Positions 8,143 through 16,922 are shown, counted from the stretch's first letter. The stretch is DNA of 24,192 nucleotides from Burkholderiales bacterium (GCA_903643055.1 CAHJWV010000087.1:1-24192), one strand, 5' to 3'. Notes: generated from the sequence alone by a model not told the origin. Translations and numbers: made by a program.

Positions 8143-8886
8143 CTATGGGCCATCGGCTCGCTGAAAAAACTGATCCACCTTGTCAAAGTAGGCACGCTTG
8201 GCTGCATGGTCGGGGAAGGTGCTGACCAGCAGCATGTCCTGACGCACCACCGTCTTGTCCTGCTCCGTCACGCGACCGCCTTGCGCCAGTAGTTGCAGGA
8301 GTCTTTCCAGCCGTGCTGTCGGCTCGTAGACCACCTTGCCGATGCGAACGTTGTCGTAGTTCTGGCATTCCTCCCGCTCAGGGAGCCAATTGCGGCGGGT
8401 CCATGAACTGGCCGCGTGGTCATCGCCCTGCTCCCGCTCGTCCTGCACCACGGGTCCCCAGTAGGCATCGACTTCAGCGAGGCATTGCTCGGTGGTTTTT
8501 CCACCAATCCAGTTGCCCTGGCGAACAAGGTGTGGAATGTGCTTTTGCTCGGTGACGTAGCGGTGGCACCCTCGCGCCTTGAGGCCGACCTTGAAGGTGG
8601 CCTTGCATGCGGCGTGGCTGGTGATGCCCATTTCTTGGGCCTGGTCGCGGCCCATCTGCAGGTCACGATCGGCCTGGTTGACGCGCTTGCCGCTGACGTC
8701 GTAGTGGACCGGTTCGTCGTCAAGCTCGGCTTGCTGCGGGTTGAGGTTGATCCCATTCAGCATCAGCAGCAGCGTGGGTAGAAAGCTCAACAACGCGAAC
8801 ACGCCCACGCCAATCGCCACGGCCCTCAGTAGCCTGAAGATGCTGAGCCATGGCTTTCGCGGAGGGGAATTTGGCTTGTTGTTCAC
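8143..8886 (-). CDS. Hypothetical single-pass membrane protein, last gene of the Kelch operon
   Basis: This 247-residue protein is of no family I recognise. After a short basic, proline-rich N-terminus it has one strong membrane helix (about residues 22-46, VAIGVGVFALLSFLPTLLLML). A soluble, presumably periplasmic domain follows, with four cysteines (KATFKVG preceded by AACK, then GCHRY, EQCLAE and EECQNYD) that could form disulfides. The start is GTG 8886, overlapping the stop of the upstream gene as GTGA (8883-8886), a sign of translational coupling. It is the third member of a tightly packed operon with a Kelch-propeller protein and a small exported protein, so the three probably act together at the cell envelope. 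Function unknown. Confidence 0.72.
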   Translation of the reverse strand: MNNKPNSPPRKPWLSIFRLLRAVAIGVGVFALLSFLPTLLLMLNGINLNPQQAELDDEPVHYDVSGKRVNQADRDLQMGRDQAQEMGITSHAACKATFKVGLKARGCHRYVTEQKHIPHLVRQGNWIGGKTTEQCLAEVDAYWGPVVQDEREQGDDHAASSWTRRNWLPEREECQNYDNVRIGKVVYEPTARLERLLQLLAQGGRVTEQDKTVVRQDMLLVSTFPDHAAKRAYFDKVDQFFQRADGP

Positions 8887-9398
8887 TGGGGTTTTATGGC
8901 CGTGACCACGCCGCCTATGGTGTAGACCTTGTGCGCCCGCTCGGAGCTGAACACGTAGAGCCTGAGTGGGGTCGTGCCGTCTTCACTGACGACCACCTGG
9001 AACAGGCTGCCAACGCGGGCGTGCAAGGTACACATTCTGAATGCCTCGTCGCTCATGCTAACTTCCGGATACTCCATGAGCTTGCCGCCACAGTCCGCTT
9101 GGGCCTTGTCCAGATAGCGGTTCAACTTGGCTACCGCTTCGGCATTCTTGCGAATCGCTTCTCGCCGGAAGTCGTCGTCGGACCACGGTCTTGACGCGCT
9201 GCGCGCGCTTGCGATGGCCGAGGCCTGCGGCGCGGGTGGGTTTGGCACATGTTGATTGAGCAGGCCCACACCCAACGCCTGCAGCCGGTCAAGCCGCCGA
9301 TAGCGTGCTTGGTTGTCAACCGCGTTCTGGTCTGCGGCCAGTGCGGATGCCGACAAGATCATGCCGATGGCCAATGCGAAATTGACGTTACACATCAT
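8883..9398 (-). CDS. Hypothetical small exported protein, middle gene of the Kelch operon
   Basis: This 171-residue protein is of no family I recognise. The start is ATG 9398, whose ATGA overlaps the stop of the Kelch gene (9395-9398); a TTG slightly upstream is less likely. A signal peptide is clear (MMCNVNFALAIGMILSASALAADQ, cleavage near ALA-AD). The mature part has a helical arginine-rich region (YRRLDRLQALGVGLL, then DDDFRREAIRKNAEAVAKLNRYLDKAQ) and a beta-rich C-terminus (SLFQVVVSEDGTTPLRLYVFSSERAHKV). Two cysteines remain after cleavage. It is coupled on both sides to its neighbours, so it is probably expressed at a fixed ratio with them and acts in the periplasm. Confidence 0.72.
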   Translation of the reverse strand: MMCNVNFALAIGMILSASALAADQNAVDNQARYRRLDRLQALGVGLLNQHVPNPPAPQASAIASARSASRPWSDDDFRREAIRKNAEAVAKLNRYLDKAQADCGGKLMEYPEVSMSDEAFRMCTLHARVGSLFQVVVSEDGTTPLRLYVFSSERAHKVYTIGGVVTAIKPQ

Positions 9399-12202
9399 GG
9401 CTTGCAATGTTGGGAAGTCACGGCGCGGATCAGCTCATAGACGGTGCGGCTGCCGTTGCCTTCGATCAGCGTAAAGCGGGTGTCGCTCTCCGGCAGGATG
9501 GCGTTGACATCGAGGCCGCCCCCTCCTTGGTCATGCTGCCAGACCATCTTGGTGCCTCGCACGGCCCAACGCCCGGTGAATCCGCCGGGGCGGTCAATGC
9601 CAAGCAGGCTGTCTTCCATGGCATAAGTCCCGTCGTCTTTCAGTTCAATGCGGCGCATCTGGCCACCTTGCCGAGAAGACCATACGCCCACCATCTTGCA
9701 AGGCGTGGCGTTGCGCGAACCGGGCAATCGCCCCTGCAGCCACAACGCAGTCAGGCCGATGATCAGGGCAAGACCGCCGATGAGCATGCGGCGTGAGCCG
9801 GATGCCTTGATCAGAGCGTACCCGACCAATGCACCGAGGATGACGATGATCAGCACGGAGCGACTGGGCATGGCGCTCATCACCCGTTCGCGCCAGTGGA
9901 TGGCCTGGGACGGCGAGGAGGCGGCCTTGGCCGCATCCGGCGCCGTGGCAGGCGTATCGGCAGCCAGCCCCCCAGCGATGTAATCGTCATCGTCCGCATG
10001 GGGCTCGAAGCCGGCGCAAGAAGCCTTACCCTGAAAGAAACCCCCACCAGGATCCTTGGCGCCATCGGCCACCCCCGCCGCGACAACGGTGCCGTCGGTC
10101 AGGACCACCATTTCGGCTTGGCCTGGCTCGATGCCCAGGCCCGGGTCGACCAGTGGGGTCACCTTGGCCGAGATCGGGTTGAATACAGCCAGTGGGTTGG
10201 TGGAGAGGGCGCAGCCATCGGGCAGCCATTGGGCATCCGCGCCCATCTTTCGACCGAGAAAGATGTAGGCCCACCGCTGGGACTGGCTCTCCCACAGCAG
10301 GCTGAGGCGCGTGGCTGCGCTGCCACCGTCTTGCCAGAAGCGGGCGGCTTCATCGTTGATCCCGACCGACTGTCCGCTCGCAGCATCCTGAATCGTCAGC
10401 AAGGGCTGCTGGCTGCGGATCGGCGCCCCATAGGCCATGCTCTTGGTGTGCCACTGGGGCTGCCACGCCGCCCATGTGGAGTGGGCTTCATCGAGCACGA
10501 GCACGTCTTCGTCGTTGGCGATGGCAAAGGCGCGACCGCCGGGCAGCAGACCGAGGCGAACGCGTCCCCGGACCTCCTTCTGAACATGGATGGACCCGCA
10601 CGGTTGCCAGCGGTTGGCGGCCTTCTCCCAGGCCTCGCAGATCATGGTGCTGTCGCCATCGACGCCGACATGAATCACGCGGCCCGATGGCAATTGAAGG
10701 GTGCTGTCGTGCATCCAGGTGCGTTTGCCCAAGGTGCCTGCATCAGCCCATAGGCGGGCCACGGGATCCCAGATGCGCGCCATGGTTGGTGCTGAACCGA
10801 AAGGGCTTTCTGGAGCGCCCACCAGCATGATGCGGTCGTCGGTCAGGCGCGCTGCGGACGGTTGTTCACGCCAAAGCGGCGCCGTGCGCTGCGGGTCCGG
10901 CGTGGTGGGCTCCCAGCGCATGATGTGCTCGGGCGTGAAGACCAGCGCACCGCCATCAGGACGCGCCACCAAGGTGATCTGCGTTGATGAGCCCGCCAGG
11001 CCGGACGGACGATTTGGCGTCGTGTGGCCGGCCACTTGCCATGCGTTGTTCGCGGGGTTCCAGATCCATGCCCAGGGGATCGGACCCCGGTGGGATATCC
11101 AGGTGCCTCCGGCCGTCAGCACCTGGCCTGTGCTGAGCAACACGGCCGAGTGCCCGTACAGGGGAATGGGCAGCGTGGCGGCGTCTGACCAGGTCTGTCC
11201 CTTGGGGTCCCACACCTCGACCGACGACAAGATCTGCCCGTCGGCGCCGATGCCCCCGGAGACCATCACGCGCCCGTCGGGCAACCAAGTCGCGCTGTGG
11301 CTGTATCGGGCGACCCGCGCGGGCGGCAAGGGTTGCCAGGACCGAGTGGCAACGCTCCAGAGTTCGGCGCTGGCCAGGGCATGCCCGGCATCGTCGAACC
11401 CACCCACGACGAGCAGGCTGCCATCGCCCAGCACCGTGGCCGTGTGTTTGGCCCGGGCTTTGGTCAAACCTGGTAGCGGGGTGACGCGGCCCGCCGAGAA
11501 CTGTTCGACGCTGCTCAGAACCAGCGCGTCGGGGGTGTCGGTCAGGCCCGGATCCACTGCACCGCCGACGATCAGCACACTGCCATCGGGCATGAGATTG
11601 GCGCTGTGAAAGATGCGTGCTTCCGACAGCAAAGGCGCGGCCTGCCATTGGCGGGTGGCCGCGTCCCAGAGTGACAGCGCCGTGTAGGCTTTGTAGCGGG
11701 TGAGATCGTCCCTGAACTTGGGCTGGTCGCACAGGCCTCCGGCCATGAGCACCTTGCCATCGGGCAAAGCGGTGGCCGTGTGCATGTACCTTGCCGGCTC
11801 GGGGCACTCGGGGGCCGGTGGCAGCTTGCTCCATCCCCTGCGGGCGCGGTCCCACAGCTTGGGGGCAGGGTCGATGCTGCTGGGGTAGCCGCGCTGCTGT
11901 CGACCGTGCAGCGCCATGGTCTGCGCGGCTTGGCTGTCTTCGCTGTGCGTCCATGGACCCGCGCCATAGATCAGCACCGAGCCGTTGGGCAAGACGGTGG
12001 CGGTGCTGCCCGATGGCCGGTTCAAGTAGTGGCCGAAGGGGCGCAGCCGTCCGAAGGCGATGGGCTCTTCGTTGGCCTGTGGGCTGGCGTCCACAGGCTG
12101 AACGCTGTCGCACATGGCAGGCAGCGCCAGCGTGAACAGCGCGATCCCTGCCAGGCAGGCGCGCCCCCGGCGTTCAAGGCGACACCAGGTCACCGGCACC
12201 AC
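9395..12202 (-). CDS. Large Kelch-type beta-propeller protein with C-terminal membrane helices and beta-rich domain
   Basis: This 935-residue exported protein carries Kelch/galactose-oxidase-like repeats. An N-terminal hydrophobic segment (about 15-31, cleavage near ALPAMC) is a signal peptide. Repeats with the pattern HTA..LPDG.VL..GG appear near residues 66-80, 140-156, 199-214, 252-268, 301-317 and 350-366, fitting one propeller of about six blades. More divergent propeller-like sequence follows to about 760. Two membrane helices lie near 782-800 and 806-823. A final domain (about 831-935) has a lipocalin-like pattern (GVWSS, RRIELKDDGTYAM, TGRWAVRGTKMVW). GTG 12202 gives the full frame; nearby in-frame GTG codons are also possible and no Shine-Dalgarno is clear. 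It is first in a three-gene overlapping operon. The galactose-oxidase copper ligands could not be confirmed, so an enzyme role is not claimed. Confidence 0.8.
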   Translation of the reverse strand: MVPVTWCRLERRGRACLAGIALFTLALPAMCDSVQPVDASPQANEEPIAFGRLRPFGHYLNRPSGSTATVLPNGSVLIYGAGPWTHSEDSQAAQTMALHGRQQRGYPSSIDPAPKLWDRARRGWSKLPPAPECPEPARYMHTATALPDGKVLMAGGLCDQPKFRDDLTRYKAYTALSLWDAATRQWQAAPLLSEARIFHSANLMPDGSVLIVGGAVDPGLTDTPDALVLSSVEQFSAGRVTPLPGLTKARAKHTATVLGDGSLLVVGGFDDAGHALASAELWSVATRSWQPLPPARVARYSHSATWLPDGRVMVSGGIGADGQILSSVEVWDPKGQTWSDAATLPIPLYGHSAVLLSTGQVLTAGGTWISHRGPIPWAWIWNPANNAWQVAGHTTPNRPSGLAGSSTQITLVARPDGGALVFTPEHIMRWEPTTPDPQRTAPLWREQPSAARLTDDRIMLVGAPESPFGSAPTMARIWDPVARLWADAGTLGKRTWMHDSTLQLPSGRVIHVGVDGDSTMICEAWEKAANRWQPCGSIHVQKEVRGRVRLGLLPGGRAFAIANDEDVLVLDEAHSTWAAWQPQWHTKSMAYGAPIRSQQPLLTIQDAASGQSVGINDEAARFWQDGGSAATRLSLLWESQSQRWAYIFLGRKMGADAQWLPDGCALSTNPLAVFNPISAKVTPLVDPGLGIEPGQAEMVVLTDGTVVAAGVADGAKDPGGGFFQGKASCAGFEPHADDDDYIAGGLAADTPATAPDAAKAASSPSQAIHWRERVMSAMPSRSVLIIVILGALVGYALIKASGSRRMLIGGLALIIGLTALWLQGRLPGSRNATPCKMVGVWSSRQGGQMRRIELKDDGTYAMEDSLLGIDRPGGFTGRWAVRGTKMVWQHDQGGGGLDVNAILPESDTRFTLIEGNGSRTVYELIRAVTSQHCKP

Positions 12203-12334
12203 ACCAGGATCGGCATGGGTGCATTCACATCGGATTGACCTGGCAGCATGCGGGTTCCCGTGGGGTGGCCAATTCGTGGATGACCGTGATGCGCTATATC
12301 GACGGGGTTGCCTGATGCCCCGCTGCGGTGCGAG

Positions 12335-12994
12335 TCAGTCCTTCGGCTTGGCCGCCTCCGAGGCGGACAGATGCACCAAGCCCTTTTTCGCGAGATTGTC
12401 GAGCGCGAGCACCAGGATGCCGTCGACCCAGGCCGCGTCAACGCGGTTTATCTTGAGCACGCCAAACACGGGATCAAACCCGAGTCTGCCGGCGATACGC
12501 GCGCCCCAGATCGGCGCTATTGAGCCCGCGTGATCTAACAGCTGCACGTCAAAAGCGACGGCGCCTGCCTTCGAAAACAGATTGGGTTTGGACTTGGTGG
12601 TCGAGGCGATGCGCAGCAGCAGCACAGGCCGGCCCGATGCAACGGATGCCATGTCCAGGGCGGTGCCAGGCGCAGGCGCCGACACCAACACGCCGATGCC
12701 GGCCAGCCCGTTGACGGCAAGCACCTTTGGAGCCCGCTCTTGCATGAGGCCGCCAACGTCAAGGATCTTCCACTCGACAAAGTCCGGATCGGGGCCTGCC
12801 GATGCCAAGCCCGGCTCACGCAGGTCCGTGTCGACGTAGACGATGTCGAACGAGGTCAGCGGCGCACGTACCGGGCTGGCATCCATCGCCGCGCTTGCAG
12901 CAGGCGCCGGCATATCGGCTGCCTGAACGGAAGCAGGTGCGGTGAGCACGGCGCAGGTCAGTGAGACGAAGACGCAGAGTGTGAAGCAGTGCAT
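12335..12994 (-). CDS. Hypothetical exported protein (related to the lipoprotein just upstream)
   Basis: This 219-residue protein has a clear signal peptide (MHCFTLCVFVSLTCAVLTAPASVQAA, cleavage near VQA-AD), followed by an alanine/proline-rich linker and a compact domain. I do not recognise the family. The frame is open for about 77 codons upstream of ATG 12994, but that part overlaps the neighbouring lipoprotein gene and is not coding. The domain's second half (VAFDVQLLDHAGSIAPIWGA, then VDGILVLALDNLAKKGLVHL) parallels the end of the upstream lipoprotein (RYEAVLWNAASRQLVWQSKL, then LAGDALRGLARDGFVTLPA). The two are therefore probably diverged paralogs. The 23-bp gap between them supports an operon. 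Confidence 0.7.
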   Translation of the reverse strand: MHCFTLCVFVSLTCAVLTAPASVQAADMPAPAASAAMDASPVRAPLTSFDIVYVDTDLREPGLASAGPDPDFVEWKILDVGGLMQERAPKVLAVNGLAGIGVLVSAPAPGTALDMASVASGRPVLLLRIASTTKSKPNLFSKAGAVAFDVQLLDHAGSIAPIWGARIAGRLGFDPVFGVLKINRVDAAWVDGILVLALDNLAKKGLVHLSASEAAKPKD

Positions 12995-13017
12995 GGCGGT
13001 GGGAAGCGTCAAAGGAT

Positions 13018-13593
13018 TTAGAGGGGCACGAGCGTGGGCGCGATTTCGCTGCCAGCTGCGTCCCGCGGGCTCTGCGCAGGTAGCGTAACGAAGCCGTCCC
13101 GCGCGAGCCCGCGCAACGCATCTCCGGCAAGCGTCTCGGCGCGCTGCTCCATAGTCCAGCGTGACCTGTTCGTGAGCGACGCCAGCTTGCTTTGCCACAC
13201 AAGTTGGCGAGACGCGGCGTTCCACAGCACCGCCTCATAGCGGATGTACTGCGCCGCGCCGAAGGTGTCGAGCCGCTGCTGTGTGAGCACGAGCGCGTGG
13301 CTCGCGCGTGGTGCATGTATGGGGTCGTTCCAGGCGCGTTCGAGCGCCGCCAAGTCGGGCAACGCTCGGTCGAGGCCAACGAAGCCGGACACCGCGAAGC
13401 CGTTGCGCTTCAGCGTCTCGACAAAGCGCTGGGCCCCCGGGCCCGCCAACGCAGCGTCGCCCGCGCCCCACGCATAGACGCGCACAGCTTCGACCGAATG
13501 CTCAGTCGCTGTCAGTCGCTGTGATGGTGCTTGTGCGCAGCCGCTAAGAGCAGCGAGCGCGGCGATGGTGAAGAGACGGCGCCCGGTCAGCAT
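13018..13593 (-). CDS. Hypothetical lipoprotein
   Basis: This protein is about 191 residues from ATG 13593 (MLTGRRLFTIAALAALSGC). The sequence LAALSGC is a good lipobox, so cleavage and lipidation at the cysteine are expected. An alternative ATG at 13638 in the same frame would add 15 residues and overlaps the stop of the truncated chemotaxis-receptor frame as TGATG. Neither start has a clear Shine-Dalgarno; the shorter one gives a normal lipoprotein signal. The mature domain has an alternating helix/strand pattern (VRVYAWGAGDAAL, RFVETLKRNGFAVSGF, HALVLTQQRLDTF, RYEAVLWNA). No family was recognised. It lies 23 bp upstream of the related exported protein gene. Confidence 0.68.
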   Translation of the reverse strand: MLTGRRLFTIAALAALSGCAQAPSQRLTATEHSVEAVRVYAWGAGDAALAGPGAQRFVETLKRNGFAVSGFVGLDRALPDLAALERAWNDPIHAPRASHALVLTQQRLDTFGAAQYIRYEAVLWNAASRQLVWQSKLASLTNRSRWTMEQRAETLAGDALRGLARDGFVTLPAQSPRDAAGSEIAPTLVPL

Positions 13594-13637
13594 GGGCTTG
13601 TCGTCTAACCACGGGGCAACGGTGTCGCGTGCAGGCA

Positions 13638-14054
13638 TCAAGCGTTCGCGTGACAAATTTGGACATGGTCGAGGATCTGGGCGCGTACCGCAGCGATGAA
13701 TTTCAGCGCGGCAGCGTGTTGCTCACCAAGCAATCGCTTTTCGAGGCCGTAGGGCGGGTTCTTGGTCCAATAGGCCACGCGCGCATCGTAGTCGGATACG
13801 AGCCTTTCGAACTCCTTCGTGGCCGCATCAGGGTTCAGCGTGCCCTCGGCGGCTTCAGATAGAACGAGCCGCAGCTCGATCAGGTACAGAGGTGGCGGCA
13901 GTATGTCTGCCACGACGTCCTTAGAGACGAACACTTCGAGGGCCTGCTGACTCATGCGGGATTGAAGAAGGTACCCTTGGATAGCCATCGCGATACTGGC
14001 CAGCACGCCAATGCCCCCAAGAAGAATCGATAACCGAAGAGATCTGAAAATCAT
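13638..14054 (-). pseudogene. Truncated methyl-accepting chemotaxis protein (N-terminal fragment only)
   Basis: The 138-residue frame from ATG 14054 matches the start of a betaproteobacterial chemoreceptor. A membrane helix (about residues 9-29, SILLGGIGVLASIAMAIQGYLL) leads into a four-helix-bundle sensor with DILPPPLYLIELRLVLSEA and YWTKNPPYGLEKRLLGEQH. A complete receptor has about 500 or more residues with a second membrane helix, HAMP and a methylation/signalling hairpin. All of that is missing: after FIAAVRAQILD the frame runs only a few unrelated residues to a stop. The break lies near 13640-13675, beside the lipoprotein gene. The fragment cannot signal through CheA/CheW. Whether it is still expressed is unknown. 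Confidence 0.8.
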
Positions 14055-14057
14055 CAC

Positions 14058-14262
14058 GTGCCTGAATTTAATGGGGGTCTAAGCAGGACTACGCCCAAAC
14101 CGCCGAAAAGGTCGAGGCCAAGGTCGGGAAGCCATGCTCACCATTTCGACATCTGTCAGGCAAGATGTAGGCTCCAACGAGTCATAAATGGCGCCATTGG
14201 TCAGTTTCAATAGAAAGTGCGACCAATCTTTCGAGGCGTGGTGCCGGGTTCAGAGCGCGGTT
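14058..14262. other. Short unexplained stretch upstream of the chemoreceptor fragment
   Basis: No gene is visible. It separates two broken genes and probably contains old recombination junctions. The left edge may retain the promoter of the former chemoreceptor gene. Confidence 0.4.
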
Positions 14263-15100
14263 TCAGGCTCTTTGATAGGCGATCTCAAGATTTGGAAGGA
14301 CAGACGTCGAGCGTTCGATCGGGGTCGAAATGGATAGGTTTCCGTGGATCGGTAGCGTTTCATCACCGTGCGGCGTGCCACGAGCGCTTACCAGGCAATC
14401 CCGAATGAGTTCAGCTTCGGCATGGCGCTCGCTGCCAAGAAACGCATACAGGCCACGACCGTTGGGGCGAGGTGATGCGTTGGCGGCAATTTCATAACGA
14501 CGAGCACTTGCAAGCGCCAGTTCTCTAAGTTGGTTTAACAAAGGCTCGCTCGCCGCGTGATAGGCGCCGATTCCAAAGTGATAGCGCTGTTCTTCCCCGA
14601 TGGGTGTGGTGATCGGTCTCCTCCAAGCTTATAGGCCACATCCGTCCAGGAAGATCGGCCACAGGGCGGGTTCCTTCGGGAGCGCGCTCAAGGCACATGA
14701 AGTCATACGCGCCATAACGAGACACACGACGTGAGTCTGTCAGACGAGTCCGATCTTCGAAGTAGGCGTAGCCGAGTTCCTGTCCTGCTGATTCGAAGTC
14801 ATCCATACTGAATTTCTGCAAGCGCTGAAAGCCTGCTCCTTCGGGACTAAAGAACCTAGCTCGGACTTCAATCTCATCAGGCCGCATGGATAAGCCGGCC
14901 ATTCGGCGATCAGCCATAGTGAGGCGGCCATTCATCACATTGGGCTCTGCAGCTTCTACGGGATCGCGCAACGATTCGAACTCATACAGTTCGGTCGCCA
15001 CGTCGACCACCAGGCTGCGCACGTGGATTGCGGCGGTTGATCTCCATCGTGCAGCGATCGATTCAGCACACACGGTAAGTGATTCATGTCGCGGCGCCAC
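14263..15100 (-). pseudogene. Frameshifted gene of unrecognised family
   Basis: Two overlapping minus-strand frames read as one protein. The first runs from 15100 with protein-like sequence (VDVATELYEFESLRDP, EVRARFFSPEGAGFQRLQKF, LTDSRRVSRYGAYDFMCLER, GRMWPISLEE). Near 14610-14625 the sense passes to the other frame, which continues ITTPIGEEQRYHFGIGAYHA, ALASARRYEIAANA, GRGLYAFLGSERHAEAELIR and stops at 14263. Neither frame is plausible alone, since the first turns into low-quality sequence after SLEETDHH. A one-base class indel is therefore the simplest explanation. The natural N-terminus also seems lost, because the IS66 remnant begins right at 15100. I do not recognise the family. The intact form would be a soluble protein of about 280 or more residues. 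Confidence 0.6.
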
Positions 15101-15104
15101 GGTG

Positions 15105-15376
15105 GTCTCTCACGACCCTGCGGCGTTCGAGTTCGAGCCATGGCTTCAACTTGTCCCACAGCGGCTTGGCGAGTTGCTCGCGCCGCGTCTTGCGCTCGTC
15201 GTCGCTCATGCCGTTTGAGTTCGGCTTCAACCGCATAGATCCGCGCATGCCAGCGCGCGCCAGTTCATCGAACTTGCGGCGTGCATGCGCGACGCAGGCC
15301 GCGCTGAAGCGATCGGGATGGATGCGTGGATCGCATACGCTGTCGTCGCCGACGTAGCGGTCGCTCAGCAGTGTTC
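15105..15376 (-). mobile_element. Degenerate IS66-family transposase remnant
   Basis: Translating the minus strand gives TLLSDRYVG...CDPRIHPDRF, then ACVAHARRKFDELARAG. This is followed in another frame by IYAVEAELKR and then in the first frame by MSDDERKTRREQLAKPLWDK and WLELERRRVVRD. These are consecutive motifs of the central IS66 TnpC transposase. A deletion of several codons with a frame change lies near 15236-15245, and one extra base lies near 15210. The N-terminal and C-terminal thirds and the terminal inverted repeats are absent. The element is dead and marks an old insertion next to the frameshifted gene at 14263-15100. Confidence 0.78.
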
Positions 15377-15581
15377 CGGACCAACGACATCGACCTTGTC
15401 GCGCGGCTTCACTGCGAGCACGATATCGAACCTAATCGACACACTCATCGGCTTCGTTATCAAATCCCATCGAGGTAAAGACCTGTGGGAATCCTCCGTC
15501 ATCGAATCGAGCCGAGCGACGATACCCACCCGGGCACGGCCTCATTAGGGTGCATTGATTGCAACCACAACGGAGAATCGA

Positions 15582-16535
15582 ATGACATCGAAGCAGACAC
15601 CGGGGTCGGATCGTCAAGCGCAACACCAGCCCGCCTCGGGCACACCGCGCAAAGCCGGCTTGGCCGATCCCCGCACCGCCTATGCGCGCCCACCTTTTGC
15701 CGAGCAGCAGCAGGAATGGCCGGGCCTCGCCTCGAAGATGGAGCCACGGCCTGACCATGGCGAGACGTCTTATGTCGGCGCGGGCCGGCTTCAGGGCCGC
15801 AAGGCCTTGATAACGGGCGGCGACTCCGGCATTGGCCGTGCGGCCGCCATTGCGTTCGCACGCGAAGGCGCCGATGTGGCCATCGGTTATCTGCCTCAGG
15901 AAGAATCAGACGCGCAGGAAGTGCTCAGCCTGATCCAGGCCGAAGGCCGCATCGCCGTTGCCCTGCCAGGAGACATTCGCAACGAATCCTTCTGCAAGAA
16001 CCTGGTGTCTCAGGCCGCCGAAAGGCTGGGTGGGTTGGACATCCTGGTCAACAACGCGGCCTACCAAAAATCGCGCGAAAGCCTTGCTGATATCTCCACC
16101 GAGCAACTCGATGCCACCTTCAAGACCAATCTGTATGCGCTGTTCTGGATCACCCAGGCCGCGCTGCCACTGTTAAAGCCGGGTGCATCGATCATCAATA
16201 CCGCATCGGTCAATGCCTACGACCCGTCTGAGCATCTGGTCGACTACGCAGTGACCAAAGCGGGCATCGCATCGTTCAGCAAGTCGATGGCTAAACAGTT
16301 GGCCGACAGAGGCATACGCGTCAACGCAGTTGCCCCCGGGCCGTACTGGACGCCCTTGCAACCCAGCGGGGGTCAAGACCCGAAGCGCCTCAAAACCTTT
16401 GGCGAACAAACACCGCTTGGCCGCCCCGGCCAGCCTGCCGAGATCGCCGGCCTGTATGTCTTGTTGGCGTCGAACGAATCCAGCTACTGCAGCGGCGAGG
16501 TTTTCGCAAGCACCGGCGGCACGCCGGCGAATTGA
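15582..16535 (+). CDS. SDR-family NAD(P)-dependent oxidoreductase (YghA-like stress-type)
   Basis: This 317-residue short-chain dehydrogenase/reductase belongs to the extended-N-terminus group typified by YghA and general-stress SDRs. About 65 N-terminal residues (PPFAEQQQEWPGLASKMEP) precede the Rossmann fold. The cofactor motif TGGDSGIG is at 78-85, NNAA at 157-160, the catalytic serine in NTASV is Ser209, and the YxxxK pair is Tyr222/Lys226. PG motifs near the C-terminus are intact. ATG 15582 has CGGAGAA just upstream (15571-15577) and is preferred over a TTG nine codons earlier. The gene is intact although the DNA on both sides is decayed, so it is probably expressed alone. It reduces a carbonyl or oxidises an alcohol; the substrate is unknown. 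Confidence 0.92.
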   Translation: MTSKQTPGSDRQAQHQPASGTPRKAGLADPRTAYARPPFAEQQQEWPGLASKMEPRPDHGETSYVGAGRLQGRKALITGGDSGIGRAAAIAFAREGADVAIGYLPQEESDAQEVLSLIQAEGRIAVALPGDIRNESFCKNLVSQAAERLGGLDILVNNAAYQKSRESLADISTEQLDATFKTNLYALFWITQAALPLLKPGASIINTASVNAYDPSEHLVDYAVTKAGIASFSKSMAKQLADRGIRVNAVAPGPYWTPLQPSGGQDPKRLKTFGEQTPLGRPGQPAEIAGLYVLLASNESSYCSGEVFASTGGTPAN

Positions 16536-16922
16536 CATGAGTATCTGAAGTCGCCATGGCCGGGGATTATTTGCCGGCTGTGCCGATGACGTTTGCGTCA
16601 TGACTAATGGCGCCATGTATCGCCTCGTTCTAGAACATCACCGACCGTGCGCTGACTGCCGAATCCCACAATGCCAGATACGCCGCGCCGCCACCCACCA
16701 TCGGGGCTTGGAATGCCCGTCACCGCAAGGAAATTCGTCGCGCCCTGAGCGCCGAAGATGCACCATCCCCGCTCGAGGCTGACCTCGGTGTCCGATCCCT
16801 TGGGTGCGATGCCGAACTCGAATTCGTTCGCTATTCGAAAGATTAGCAGTTGGTGATCAACACCAGCACGACCATCGTCGCTTTCTTGATGGATTTCCTG
16901 ATCCAGCAAAGCAAAAAGCCAG
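16536..16922. other. Gene-free stretch after the SDR gene
   Basis: A 101-codon minus-strand frame (16604-16909) shows no recognisable family and no clear ribosome site, so I do not call it. A weak GC-rich inverted repeat near 16560-16580 (GCCGG...CCGGC) could be a terminator for the SDR gene but lacks a T-run. Confidence 0.45.

Noticed and set aside
9896..10753. Plus-strand open frames opposite the Kelch gene
   Set aside because: The minus-strand propeller repeats account for this DNA; the antisense products are low quality.
16604..16909. Minus-strand open frame of 101 codons
   Set aside because: No family recognised, no Shine-Dalgarno, and composition not clearly protein-like.
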